From: Methylopila capsulata
Lineage (GTDB): Bacteria > Pseudomonadota > Alphaproteobacteria > Rhizobiales > Methylopilaceae
Length of the DNA: 64,000 nt
NCBI RefSeq assembly: GCF_016907975.1
Contig: NZ_JAFBCY010000004.1
Location: forward strand, 62,001 to 126,000
Direction of reading: 5' to 3'
Shown here piece after piece: positions 42,705 through 50,030 of this stretch (its first letter is position 1; the number at the start of each line of letters is the position of its first letter). Below the pieces are notes generated by a model, which saw only the letters and a list, made by a program, of their open reading frames with translations, did not search any database and was not told where the DNA came from. Position numbers and translations under genes: made by a program.

Positions 42705-44377
42705 CCTCTCCGAGCGAGGGCAAGCCTCTGCCTTATGTAGCGCAGCGCGCCGCCCTTTACCTTCGCGTCTCGACGGCGCGGCAGGCCGAGCATGATGTCT
42801 CGATTCCCGACCAGAAGCGGCAGGGCGAAGCCTATTGCGAGGCGCGCGGCCTGCAACTGGCCGAGACCTTCATCGAACCCGGCGCATCAGCGACCAATGA
42901 TCGCCGCCCCGAGTTCCAGCGCATGATCGAGGCCGGAACGTCCAAGCCCGCGCCCTTCGATGTCGTCGTGGTCCATTCGTTCAGCCGCTTCTTCCGCGAC
43001 CACTTTGAGCTTGAGTTCTATGTCCGCAAGCTGGCGAAGAACGGCGTGAAGCTGATTTCGATCACGCAGGAAATGGGGGATGACCCCATGCACGTCATGA
43101 TGCGGCAGATCATGGCGCTGTTTGACGAATACCAGTCCAAGGAAAACGCCAAGCACGTCATCCGGGCCTTGAAAGAGAATGCCAGGCAAGGCTTCTGGAA
43201 CGGCTCGCTTCCTCCTATCGGCTATCGCACCGTCGCCGCCGAGCAGCGGGGAGCCAAGACCAAGAAAAAACTGGAAATTGATCCGCTCCACGCCGACACG
43301 GTACGCCTGATCTATCGTCTCGCGTTGGAAGGCGACGGCACCACCGGCCAGATGGGCGTCAAGAAGATCGTCTCTTACCTCAACAGCCGCCGCATCTTCA
43401 CCCGTGACGGCGGACGCTGGGGCATCGGTCAGGTTCACCGAATCCTCACCCGCCGCACCTACATGGGCGAGCACGAGTTCAACAAGCGCACCAAGACCAA
43501 GGAATTGAAGCCGGTCAGCGAGATCGTCACCGTTCCCGTGCCACCGATCATCGACCCCGAGACCTTTGACTCGGTTCAGAAGCTGCTCAAGGCGCGCAAT
43601 CCCAAGGTCATGCCCTCCCGCGTCATCAGCGGCCCGACCATGCTAACCGGCCTGATCCATTGCGCCAAGTGCGGCGGAGCCATGACCATCCGAACCGGCA
43701 AGGGCGGGCGCTATCGCTATTACGCCTGCTCCATGAAAGCACGGCAGGGGCCGACCGCCTGCGAAGGGATGGCGGTGCCGATGGACAAATTGGACGATCT
43801 GGTCGCCAGCCATCTTGAGAACCAGCTTCTCCGGTCCGAGCGGCTGGAAACCGTCCTTGCCGCCGCGCTCGACCGTAGGGAAGAACATGCCGAGCGCCGT
43901 CGCGAGCATATCGCCGAATTGAACAAACGCTCCACCGAATCGGAATTGCGCCTCAAGCGCCTCTATGACGCTATCGAGGCAGGTGTCGCCGATCTAGACG
44001 ACCCGGCGCTGAAAGACCGGATCGACGGCCTCAAGGCGATCCGGGATCAGGCCAAGGCCGATGCTGACCGGGCGCAGGCCATGCTCCAGAACTCAGGGCA
44101 AAAGGCGGTGACGCCGCAGATGTTACGAAAATTCGCTACGACAGCGCGTCAGCGTATCCGGCTCGACGGCGGCGGCTATCGCCGTGACCACCTGCGCGCA
44201 CTTGCACAGCGCGTCGAGGTCGCAGAAGGCGAGGTTCGGATCGTGGGATCGAAGTCCCGGCTGCTTCAGACGTTGGTGGCGGGCAGTGGCGTAAACTCAG
44301 TGCCCACTCAGGGACTGAAGTGGCGGAGACGGAGGGATTCGAACCCTCGAGACCCGTTTCCAGGTCTGCTCATTTAG
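42701..44377 (+). CDS. Large serine recombinase (site-specific integrase)
   Basis: A 558-residue resolvase-type recombinase. The N-terminal catalytic domain has the Ser nucleophile at about residue 24 (LYLRVSTARQ) and the SFSRFFRD segment. A 'recombinase' domain (GYRTVAAEQ onward), a zinc ribbon (CAKCGGAM ... YYACSMKARQGPTAC) and a coiled-coil region rich in charged residues follow, the standard order of large serine integrases. The last ~16 residues (RRRRDSNPRDPFPG) are encoded by the antisense strand of the tRNA-Ser gene, so in the excised form the C-terminus would differ. ATGA overlap with the toxin gene. It should integrate and, with a cofactor, excise the element. Confidence 0.93.
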   Translation: MTSPSEGKPLPYVAQRAALYLRVSTARQAEHDVSIPDQKRQGEAYCEARGLQLAETFIEPGASATNDRRPEFQRMIEAGTSKPAPFDVVVVHSFSRFFRDHFELEFYVRKLAKNGVKLISITQEMGDDPMHVMMRQIMALFDEYQSKENAKHVIRALKENARQGFWNGSLPPIGYRTVAAEQRGAKTKKKLEIDPLHADTVRLIYRLALEGDGTTGQMGVKKIVSYLNSRRIFTRDGGRWGIGQVHRILTRRTYMGEHEFNKRTKTKELKPVSEIVTVPVPPIIDPETFDSVQKLLKARNPKVMPSRVISGPTMLTGLIHCAKCGGAMTIRTGKGGRYRYYACSMKARQGPTACEGMAVPMDKLDDLVASHLENQLLRSERLETVLAAALDRREEHAERRREHIAELNKRSTESELRLKRLYDAIEAGVADLDDPALKDRIDGLKAIRDQAKADADRAQAMLQNSGQKAVTPQMLRKFATTARQRIRLDGGGYRRDHLRALAQRVEVAEGEVRIVGSKSRLLQTLVAGSGVNSVPTQGLKWRRRRDSNPRDPFPGLLI

Positions 44378-44412
44378 CAAACGAGTGCCTTCAGCCTCTC
44401 GGCCACGTCTCC
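44321..44412 (-). tRNA. tRNA-Ser(GCU)
   Basis: Read on the minus strand, the acceptor arm GGAGACG pairs with CGTCTCC. The D-arm is GCCGAGAGGC, the anticodon arm CTCGT-TTGCTAA-ATGAG has anticodon GCU, a long class II variable arm (AGACC...GGTCT) follows, and the T-arm is GAGGGTTCGAATCCCTC. CCA is encoded (TGG at 44321-44323 on the plus strand). The integrated element abuts its 3' end, and the gene remains complete. Confidence 0.95.
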
Positions 44413-44534
44413 GGCGCAGGGAGGGGTACACGCGTCGGATGGGCGGGTCAACGGGCCTGCGCCGCCGGATGGGCGGAGACGGGCGTGGGCCTGTCGCCGG
44501 GCGCGCCGCCGGCGGGGGCGGGCGGCGGTCCGGC

Positions 44535-44801
44535 TCAGCCCTGCGCGAGCCACGCGCGGGCGGCGCGCTGGGCTTCGGCGACCTCGTCGGAGGTCATCTC
44601 GAGCGCCAGCTCCTTGCGAAGCCGGGCGGCCTCGGCGACGCCCTCGCGGGCCGCGAGGTTGAACCATTTGTGCGCGGCCACCCGGTCGGTCGGCACCGAA
44701 CGGCCGACCGCGTACATCAGACCAAGCTGGAAGAGCACCGTGCCGGTCGCGACGGCGCCGAGCGCGCCGCAGTCCACCGAGGAGATTTCGTAACGGGCCA
44801 T
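44535..44801 (-). CDS. Sel1-like repeat protein
   Basis: An 88-residue protein with about one and a half Sel1-like repeats (FQLGLMYAVGRSVPTDRVAAHKWFNLAA). There is no signal peptide. It is probably a small protein-binding module of unknown partner. It begins MARYEISSVDCGALG and ends shortly before the tRNA region. It is native in composition and marks the return to chromosomal DNA right of the element. Confidence 0.75.
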   Translation of the reverse strand: MARYEISSVDCGALGAVATGTVLFQLGLMYAVGRSVPTDRVAAHKWFNLAAREGVAEAARLRKELALEMTSDEVAEAQRAARAWLAQG

Positions 44802-45215
44802 CTCTGCGAACCTTCGTCCTGTCGTCGGGCGCCAAGCTTTGAGCCGTCGCCTCTGGCGTTGATCTCCGGTTTGCTTTGCAGCGTCCGGCTTGATCGAAGG
44901 GTCGCAGCAGAATTCTACAATGCGATTAAAAGTCGACGTAAATCAAAACTCAATGAAGTGAAAACCGGACGTTAAATTAGAGCGCCGTTTACCGAAAGTT
45001 GCGCTCAAGGCCGAACAAATCCTGACCTCCGACGCGCAGGGTGCAGGTCGACGTCTTCAGGGATCGTGAACCACGACGGACGAAGACGTCGCCGGCCGGA
45101 TCTCAGCATAAGGTCGGGTTGGCGCGGCGCGCGATTGGGCGTCGCCTGAGGGCGTCGCGCGCCGGCATTGCCGCACGGGCGGCGTCCGACGGGTCTGGCT
45201 TCCGGGAGATTCTCG
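44802..45215. other. Long divergent intergenic region
   Basis: 414 bases between two divergent genes. A locally AT-rich segment (about 44915-44990) may hold promoters. I see no RNA gene, repeat shared with the other intergenic repeats, or coding frame with a sensible start and family signal. Confidence 0.45.
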
Positions 45216-45650
45216 ATGTCCGCCACGTTCCGCCGCTTCGCGGCAGCAGCCGTCATCCTCGCGGCGCTCGGGTCCGCGCCTGCGCGCTCGGACCCGCTCG
45301 GCCTCTGGAGCACGCCCGGAGGGAAAGCCAAGGTCAAAATCAGCGCGTGCGGAGCCGCGCTCTGCGGCGCGATCGTCTCGTTGCGCGAGCCGACGGACGA
45401 GACCGGCAAAGCCAAGCTCGACATCAACAACGTCGACAAGGCGAAGCAGGGGCGCCCGATCGTGGGCCTGTCGCTGCTCAGCGGCATGAAGCCCGACGGC
45501 GCGCGCTGGACGGGCCAGATCTACAACCCGGGAGACGGCAAGACCTACAAGGCCTACATGACGCCGCAAAGCGACGGCGCGCTCAAGATCGAGGGGTGCG
45601 CGCTGGCCGGTCTGGTCTGCAAGACGCAGGTTTGGACGCCTGCGAACTGA
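45216..45650 (+). CDS. DUF2147-family secreted protein
   Basis: A 144-residue periplasmic protein. The signal peptide (FRRFAAAAVILAALGSAPARS) ends about residue 26. The mature part starts DPLGLWSTPGGKAKVKI and contains CGAALCGAIV, GSLL-like and YNPGDGKTYKAYM segments, then a terminal CALAGLVCKTQVW: the DUF2147 layout, a lipocalin-like beta-barrel with two likely disulfide cysteine pairs. Function is unknown. GGGAG lies about 8 bases before the ATG at 45216; an upstream in-frame ATG (45168) would hide the signal peptide. Confidence 0.85.
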   Translation: MSATFRRFAAAAVILAALGSAPARSDPLGLWSTPGGKAKVKISACGAALCGAIVSLREPTDETGKAKLDINNVDKAKQGRPIVGLSLLSGMKPDGARWTGQIYNPGDGKTYKAYMTPQSDGALKIEGCALAGLVCKTQVWTPAN

Positions 45651-45653
45651 ACG

Positions 45654-45860
45654 TCAGGCGCGAGCGCGCCGGCGCTTCTTCGGCGCGCTCTTCGCCGCCG
45701 CGGGCGCCGCGCCGGTCGTCCAGAACGCCAGAGTCTGGCGCGTCATGTCCTCGATCGCCGTCTTCTGGGCGCGCGCGAGGTTGGCCGCGAACAGTCCGCG
45801 CGCGGAGGAGGCCTGCGCGTTCGCCGCGCTCAGCCAGAGACTCATCCAAGGGTTTTTCAT
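45654..45860 (-). CDS. Small phasin-like hypothetical protein
   Basis: A 68-residue protein starting MKNPWMSLWLSAANAQASSA and ending in a basic KKRRRARA tail. The pattern of a short aromatic N-terminus, alanine-rich helix and basic end is shared with small Rhizobiales proteins whose role is unclear, sometimes compared with phasins. The frame extends upstream to 45908 but the ATG at 45860 gives the usual compact form. It converges with the DUF2147 gene, 3 bases apart. Confidence 0.55.
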   Translation of the reverse strand: MKNPWMSLWLSAANAQASSARGLFAANLARAQKTAIEDMTRQTLAFWTTGAAPAAAKSAPKKRRRARA

Positions 45861-45927
45861 AGCGACGGAACGGTCCGACGAGCGGAAGGTTCCGTCCGCG
45901 CCCAACAAGGCGCGGACGGACCCGCGA

Positions 45928-46365
45928 TCACAGCCGGCGACCGAGCACGATCCCGGCGAGCGCGGCGATCAGGATCATGTTGACCCCGCGGGAGCGCCGT
46001 TCGCCCGGCAGGCGCGGTCGGTCCGAACCGGAGAACGCCGATCCGACAGCGCTCAGTTCCGACCTTACGCGGTCGGCGATCGGCGCCGCGGTCGGTCGCG
46101 CCGTCCGCTTCGGAGTCCAAGTCGCCGCCCAGCCGACGAACGCCGCGACGACGAGCGTCACGCCGCCGACGATGCCCGCGGCGCCCGCGGCGCCGAAGCG
46201 GGGCTCAAGTAGGGCGCCCAGCGCGAACAGCAGCGCGCCGAGGGCAAGGAGCCCCAGCACCCCCGCGATCGCGAAGCAGACCGCCATGCGCTTCAGCCGC
46301 GCGATCCGGCCGGCGACGTTCAACGTCGCGGCCCCCATGCCGGCCTGAAGCAGGAAACGCCACAT
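45928..46365 (-). CDS. Phage-holin-like small membrane protein (DUF1469-type)
   Basis: A 145-residue membrane protein. Two strong helices (MAVCFAIAGVLGLLALGALLFALGAL and GAAGIVGGVTLVVAAFVGW) make up the holin superfamily/DUF1469-type core; a third hydrophobic stretch ends the protein (NMILIAALAGIVLG). Despite the name, such proteins are cell-envelope proteins, not lysis factors, and usually partner a DUF883 protein as here. Its start overlaps the DUF883 stop by one base. Confidence 0.7.
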   Translation of the reverse strand: MWRFLLQAGMGAATLNVAGRIARLKRMAVCFAIAGVLGLLALGALLFALGALLEPRFGAAGAAGIVGGVTLVVAAFVGWAATWTPKRTARPTAAPIADRVRSELSAVGSAFSGSDRPRLPGERRSRGVNMILIAALAGIVLGRRL

Positions 46366-46643
46366 CAGCGGCGACGCCCGAGCGCGCCGACCACGTAGCC
46401 CACTCCAAGCGCGATCAGCACCGCGGTCAGCGGGTTCTGCTCGATCGAGGCGCTGACGTCGTCGACGGCGGAGACCGCCTTGTCGCGCGCGGTGTTGGCG
46501 GCGTCGGCGGCGGCCACCTTGGCGGTCGCCGCGCCGTCGGCGACGAGGGTCGAGATGGTGTCGGCGAGGCGGGAGACGTCTTCGCGAAGGGTCGCCAGAT
46601 CGTTCTCGAGAGCGTCGGCGCCGGTTCCGGTGGATTCGGACAT
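46365..46643 (-). CDS. DUF883 (ElaB/YqjD-like) membrane-anchored protein
   Basis: A 92-residue protein. The N-terminal two-thirds are a helical coiled region (LATLREDVSRLADTISTLV) and the C-terminus is one transmembrane segment ending GYVVGALGRRR. This is the DUF883/YqjD layout; E. coli relatives bind ribosomes at the membrane in stationary phase. The ATG at 46643 gives the compact protein; an upstream ATG (46697) lacks support. It is co-transcribed with the holin-like gene. Confidence 0.85.
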   Translation of the reverse strand: MSESTGTGADALENDLATLREDVSRLADTISTLVADGAATAKVAAADAANTARDKAVSAVDDVSASIEQNPLTAVLIALGVGYVVGALGRRR

Positions 46644-46788
46644 GAGGTTTACTCCTGGAGAGTGTGAAGCGGTTCGCGCCTGAGCGCCCGAGCGCATAAC
46701 TGGATCGCGTGCTCGTCCCGTCGAGCGGTGGGCGGCCGGAAAAACGCCCTGCGGGCCCGGATCGCGCCGAAACGGCGCCGCAACGGCG

Positions 46789-47502
46789 TCAGCCCGCGCG
46801 AGCGCGCTGGCCGAACAGCATCTTCTGCGCGTCCTTGTCGGTCGCGAGGTCCATCGGCGGCTGGTCGACCTTGACCTCCAGGCCGCGCGCGACCGCGGGC
46901 CGGGCGAGCATGACGTCGAGCCAGCGCTTCACGTGCGGGAACTCGGCGATGTCCTGGCCCTGACGCTCCCAGAGCTTCGCCCATCCGATGACCGCCATGT
47001 CGGCGATCGAATAGTCGCCGCAGATGAACTCGCGGTCCTTCAGGCGTTCGTTCAGCACGCCGTAGAGCCGGTGGGTCTCGTTGGTGTAGCGCTCGATCGC
47101 GTAGGGCACCTTCTCCGGCGCGTACTGGCGGAAGTGATGCGTCTGGCCGAGCATCGGGCCGAAGCCGCCCATCTGCCAGAACAGCCACTCGTCGACCTCC
47201 ACCCGGCGGCGCTCGTCGGACGGATAGAACCTGCAGGTCTTGCGGCCGAGATACTGCAGGATCGCGCCCGATTCGAAGACCGAGATCGGCTGCCCGCCGG
47301 GCCCGTCGGGGTCGACGATCGCCGGCATCTTGTTGTTGGGCGAGATGCTCAGGAACTCGGGCTTGAACTGGTCGCCCTTGCCGATGTTCACGGGGCGGAC
47401 GGCGTAGGGCAGGCCGCACTCCTCGAGCATGATGGTGATCTTCCAGCCGTTCGGCGTGGGCCAGTAGAACAGGTCGATCGGCGGCGTCGTCACTTCGGCC
47501 AT
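46789..47502 (-). CDS. Glutathione S-transferase, YfcG/YghU-like
   Basis: A 237-residue GST. The N-terminal thioredoxin-like domain begins DLFYWPTPNGWKI, where Thr/Asn replace the catalytic Tyr or Cys of other classes, as in the nu-class YfcG and YghU disulfide-bond reductases. ISPNNKMPAIVDPDG, a cis-Pro loop, and ESGAILQYLGRK form the glutathione site. A helical C-terminal domain follows. A perfect AAGGAGG ribosome site lies 6-7 bases before the ATG. Expected role: glutathione-dependent reduction of small disulfides or peroxides in the cytoplasm. Confidence 0.92.
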   Translation of the reverse strand: MAEVTTPPIDLFYWPTPNGWKITIMLEECGLPYAVRPVNIGKGDQFKPEFLSISPNNKMPAIVDPDGPGGQPISVFESGAILQYLGRKTCRFYPSDERRRVEVDEWLFWQMGGFGPMLGQTHHFRQYAPEKVPYAIERYTNETHRLYGVLNERLKDREFICGDYSIADMAVIGWAKLWERQGQDIAEFPHVKRWLDVMLARPAVARGLEVKVDQPPMDLATDKDAQKMLFGQRARAG

Positions 47503-47637
47503 CGCGGCCTCCTTGGATGAGAACTGCCCGCGGGCGGCGCGGGCCTGATCGTGCGTCCAAAGCTAGCCGGCGCGACGGCTGCGGCAAGCGGGCGCGCCGC
47601 GGGCGCGACCTTGCGGCCGCGCATGGCTCCCGCGACG

Positions 47638-48477
47638 TCAGATCATCGGGAGGCGTCGCGGCTCCCGGCCGCGCGGAAACACCGCGTCGATCCGCGTGAG
47701 CTGCGCCGGGGTCAGCTCGATGTCGGCGGCGGCGGCGTTGTCACGGGCGTGGGCGACGCTGGACGCCTTCGGGATGACGAACACCGACGGCCGCCGGGAG
47801 AGGGCGGCCAGCGCTGCCTGCCGGGCCGTCGCGCCGTGCGTCGCGCCGATTTCCGCAAGCGCCCGCCCGCCGGGTGAGTTCGGGGGCGGAAAATCGTCGT
47901 GGCCGAACGGGCTGTAGGCGACGAGCGCGACGCCGTTCGCCTCGCACCACGGCAGGACGCGGTGCTCGATGGCGCGTTCGCCGAGATGGTAGAGCACCTG
48001 GTTGCAGGCGATGCGGCCGGGCTCGGTGACGGCGAGGAGTTCGTCGAGGTCCTTGGCGTCGAAGTTGCTGACGCCCCAGGAGGCGATCTTGCCGGCCTCG
48101 ACCAGACGCTCGAAGGCTCCAACCGTCTCGGCCAGCGGGTAGGACCCGCGCCAGTGCAGCAGGTAGCAGTCGAGCCGCTCGGTCTTCAGCCGCTTCAGCG
48201 AGCGCTCGCAGGCCGCAATCGTCCCGCGCGCGGAGGCGTTCTCGGGGAGCACCTTCGAGACCAGGAACACCTCGTCGCGGCGGTCGGCGATGGCCTCGGC
48301 CACCATCACCTCGGCGTCGCCGTACATCTCGGCGGTGTCGACATGCGTCATCCCGACGTCGAGGCCGGCCCGAAGCGCCTCCACGGGGCCGAGACGGTCG
48401 TCCTCATCGATCAGCCACGTGCCCTGGCCGATGGCGGAGACCTGGCGGCCGGTGGGGCCGAACGGCGCGGTGCGCAT
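47638..48477 (-). CDS. Aldo/keto reductase
   Basis: A 279-residue NADP(H)-dependent oxidoreductase with a TIM barrel. The catalytic tetrad reads D47 and Y52 (VDTAEMYGD), K75 (LVSKVLP) and H108 (YLLHWRG). The cofactor region includes VFVIPKASSVAHARDN. Short length without the usual C-terminal loop suggests an AKR5-like or YeaE-like branch. Substrate unknown. AAGGAGA precedes the ATG. It is near the GST gene but has its own ribosome site and probably its own promoter. Confidence 0.92.
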   Translation of the reverse strand: MRTAPFGPTGRQVSAIGQGTWLIDEDDRLGPVEALRAGLDVGMTHVDTAEMYGDAEVMVAEAIADRRDEVFLVSKVLPENASARGTIAACERSLKRLKTERLDCYLLHWRGSYPLAETVGAFERLVEAGKIASWGVSNFDAKDLDELLAVTEPGRIACNQVLYHLGERAIEHRVLPWCEANGVALVAYSPFGHDDFPPPNSPGGRALAEIGATHGATARQAALAALSRRPSVFVIPKASSVAHARDNAAAADIELTPAQLTRIDAVFPRGREPRRLPMI

Positions 48478-48532
48478 GGCGTGTCTCCTTCAACAGTCGG
48501 GGCGCGGAACCTCCGACACCCGGAAGGGCGCG

Positions 48533-49270
48533 TCAACGCGGGGGTTCGGCGTAGCCCTTGTAAAGAATCGGGCCGGTCGGCCGCGCGGTCGGCGATCCGC
48601 CGGCGGGCTCGAGGGTGATCTCGTAAAGCTGGCGCGGTTTCGGGGCCGGCAGCTCCATGGACGCGAGCCGCGTTCGAGCGGCCCGCGGCATCAGGCCGAT
48701 GGAGACCGGGCCACGCTGGACGTCCGGCAGCGTCCACACCTGCAGCGTCCTCCCGTCCGGCACGGAGACGTCCTGCAGCGGCGCGACCAGCGCTTCGCCG
48801 TCGGCGTAGATGTCGACGATCGCGCCGGGAACGCCGTCTGATGTCAGCAAGACGGCGATCGCGATCGGCGCGCGGGGCTTCGGGGTCGCGACCAGGACGA
48901 GGCCCAGCGCGATGCTCGCCGCCGCGCCGGCGAAACCTACGCCGCGCCAGAGCGTCAGGTTTTCCCAGAGGCCGGCGAAGACCGACGGTCGGCCTTCGAC
49001 CTGCGGGCGGACGGACCGGGGAGGGGAGGCCGCAGCGACCCGGGGCGGGGCTTCGACCGCGCCTTCGATCTTCGCCCAGAGGTCGGGAGAGGGCGCGATC
49101 GGCGGCGCCGCTGCGTCAAGCTCGTGGAGGCGGTCGCGCCACGCGGCGACGGCGAGCGCCAGGGTCCGGTCGGTCGCGAGCCGGAGCTCGAACGCCTCAT
49201 GCTCGGCGGGCGGCAGCAGGCCGAGCGCGTATTCGCCGGCGAGGGCGAGGTCGGTCTCCCGCGGGCTCAC
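48533..49270 (-). CDS. RskA-type anti-sigma factor
   Basis: A 245-residue regulator of the adjacent ECF sigma factor. The N-terminal ~70 residues (LALAGEYALGLLPPAEHEAF) form the sigma-binding domain without a zinc motif. One transmembrane helix (VGFAGAAASIALGLVLVA) follows, then an RskA-type extracytoplasmic domain (LLTSDGVPGAIVDIYADGE; VSVPDGRTLQVWTLPD). It starts at a GTG that overlaps the sigma stop as GTGA, so the pair is translated in concert. Signal-dependent proteolysis would release the sigma factor. A frame running on to 50509 crosses the sigma gene and is not coding. Confidence 0.9.
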   Translation of the reverse strand: MSPRETDLALAGEYALGLLPPAEHEAFELRLATDRTLALAVAAWRDRLHELDAAAPPIAPSPDLWAKIEGAVEAPPRVAAASPPRSVRPQVEGRPSVFAGLWENLTLWRGVGFAGAAASIALGLVLVATPKPRAPIAIAVLLTSDGVPGAIVDIYADGEALVAPLQDVSVPDGRTLQVWTLPDVQRGPVSIGLMPRAARTRLASMELPAPKPRQLYEITLEPAGGSPTARPTGPILYKGYAEPPR

Positions 49271-49827
49271 GCCATGCACTCCTTCAGCGCAAGCAGCGAG
49301 CGCCGCACCCAGGCCTTGGCGGTGCCAAGCGGCACGTTGAGGCGCTCGGCGATCTCGCCATGGCTGAGGCCCGCGACATACGCGAGCAGCAGGCTCGCTC
49401 GGCGCCGGGGCTCCAGGCCGCCGAGGCAGCGGCGAAGCGCGCTCGAGGCGGCCAGCCGGCCGAAGGCGTCGTCCACGTCGGTCGCGGCCTCCGCATAGGC
49501 CGCCAGCGCCTCGTCCTCCACGGGCACGTGGCGCTCGTCGCGGACCGCGTTCAGCGCCCGGTTGCGGACGATGGCGAAGACCCAGCCGCGGCCGGAGCCG
49601 AGGGCGGGATCGAAGCTTCCCGCGCGCCGCCAGATCTGGACGAAGGCCTCCTGCACGACCTCCTCGGCGACCTCGCGCCGGCGCACGATGCGCGCCGCGA
49701 CCGCGATCAGCGTCGCGGCCTCGCGCTCGTAGATCGCGCGCAACGCCGCCCGGTCGCCGCGCGCGCAGGCGGCGAGGTCGGCGGCGCAGAGGTCGGTCCG
49801 GTCGGTGGCGACGGCGTCGGCGGTCAT
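49267..49827 (-). CDS. ECF-family RNA polymerase sigma factor (SigK/ECF19-like)
   Basis: A 186-residue ECF sigma factor. Region 2 is seen in AEEVVQEAFVQIWRRAGSFDP and WVFAIVRNRALNAVRDE; region 4 in LEPRRRASLLLAYVAGLSHGEIAERL and GTAKAWVRRSL. Pairing with an RskA-type anti-sigma factor and a neighbouring DUF4394 gene fits the SigK-like group. The start at 49827 is preferred: a promoter-like TGCATCC-N15-GGGTA lies at 49901-49875 and its -10 overlaps the alternative ATG at 49875, which would then not be in the transcript. The operon is probably autoregulated. Confidence 0.9.
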   Translation of the reverse strand: MTADAVATDRTDLCAADLAACARGDRAALRAIYEREAATLIAVAARIVRRREVAEEVVQEAFVQIWRRAGSFDPALGSGRGWVFAIVRNRALNAVRDERHVPVEDEALAAYAEAATDVDDAFGRLAASSALRRCLGGLEPRRRASLLLAYVAGLSHGEIAERLNVPLGTAKAWVRRSLLALKECMA

Positions 49828-49874
49828 GCTCGTTCGATCTCCGGAGCCGCGGTCGGCGGGCGGGTCCCGAGTCA

Positions 49875-49901
49875 TACCCGAGCGACCGCTCCGGGGATGC
49901 A
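49875..49901 (-). promoter_or_regulatory. Candidate autoregulated ECF promoter of the sigma/anti-sigma operon
   Basis: On the minus strand TGCATCC is followed after 15 bases by GGGTA. The same pair, 16 bases apart, stands on the plus strand ahead of the divergent DUF4394 gene. The mycobacterial SigK -35 element also contains CATCC, as I recall. It lies 48-75 bases upstream of the sigma-factor start. Confidence 0.5.
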
Positions 49902-49946
49902 GGGACGGCCAAAAATCTCCGCTCACGAAAAAGACATCGCATCCGC

Positions 49947-49974
49947 TGCATCCGCCGCCGGCGTCCCGCGGGTA
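49947..49974 (+). promoter_or_regulatory. Candidate ECF promoter of the DUF4394 gene
   Basis: TGCATCC (49947-49953), 16 bases, GGGTA (49970-49974). It mirrors the element of the divergent sigma operon and lies about 57 bases before the ATG at 50031. A second GCATCC (49939-49944) sits just upstream. Confidence 0.5.
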
Positions 49975-50030
49975 GGGTCAGTGCGGGTCGCGTTCGGCGG
50001 CGCGCCACGACACGACAGGAGACGCACCCG

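Larger units (their letters stand above)
27093..44320. mobile_element. Integrative mobilizable element at tRNA-Ser(GCU) carrying an Mza-type defence operon
   Basis: The right edge is the tRNA-Ser gene, into which the recombinase frame runs. The left edge must lie between the sulfotransferase-like gene (ends 27092) and the AIPR stop (27207), where composition shifts to lower GC. Contents: a seven-gene defence operon, traC/traD, an oriT-like site, relaxase traA, an orphan nuclease-like gene, alpA, a toxin-antitoxin pair and a large serine recombinase. No VirB/Trb genes, coupling protein TraG or replication gene is present, so mobilizable rather than self-transmissible. The exact left att site is not resolved; a 7-bp GTGGCGG repeat (27109-27115 and 44320-44326) is only a candidate. 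Confidence 0.75.

Noticed and set aside
44374-44975. Frames crossing the tRNA-Ser and Sel1 gene
   Set aside because: They read through the tRNA or antisense to the Sel1-like protein and have no family support.
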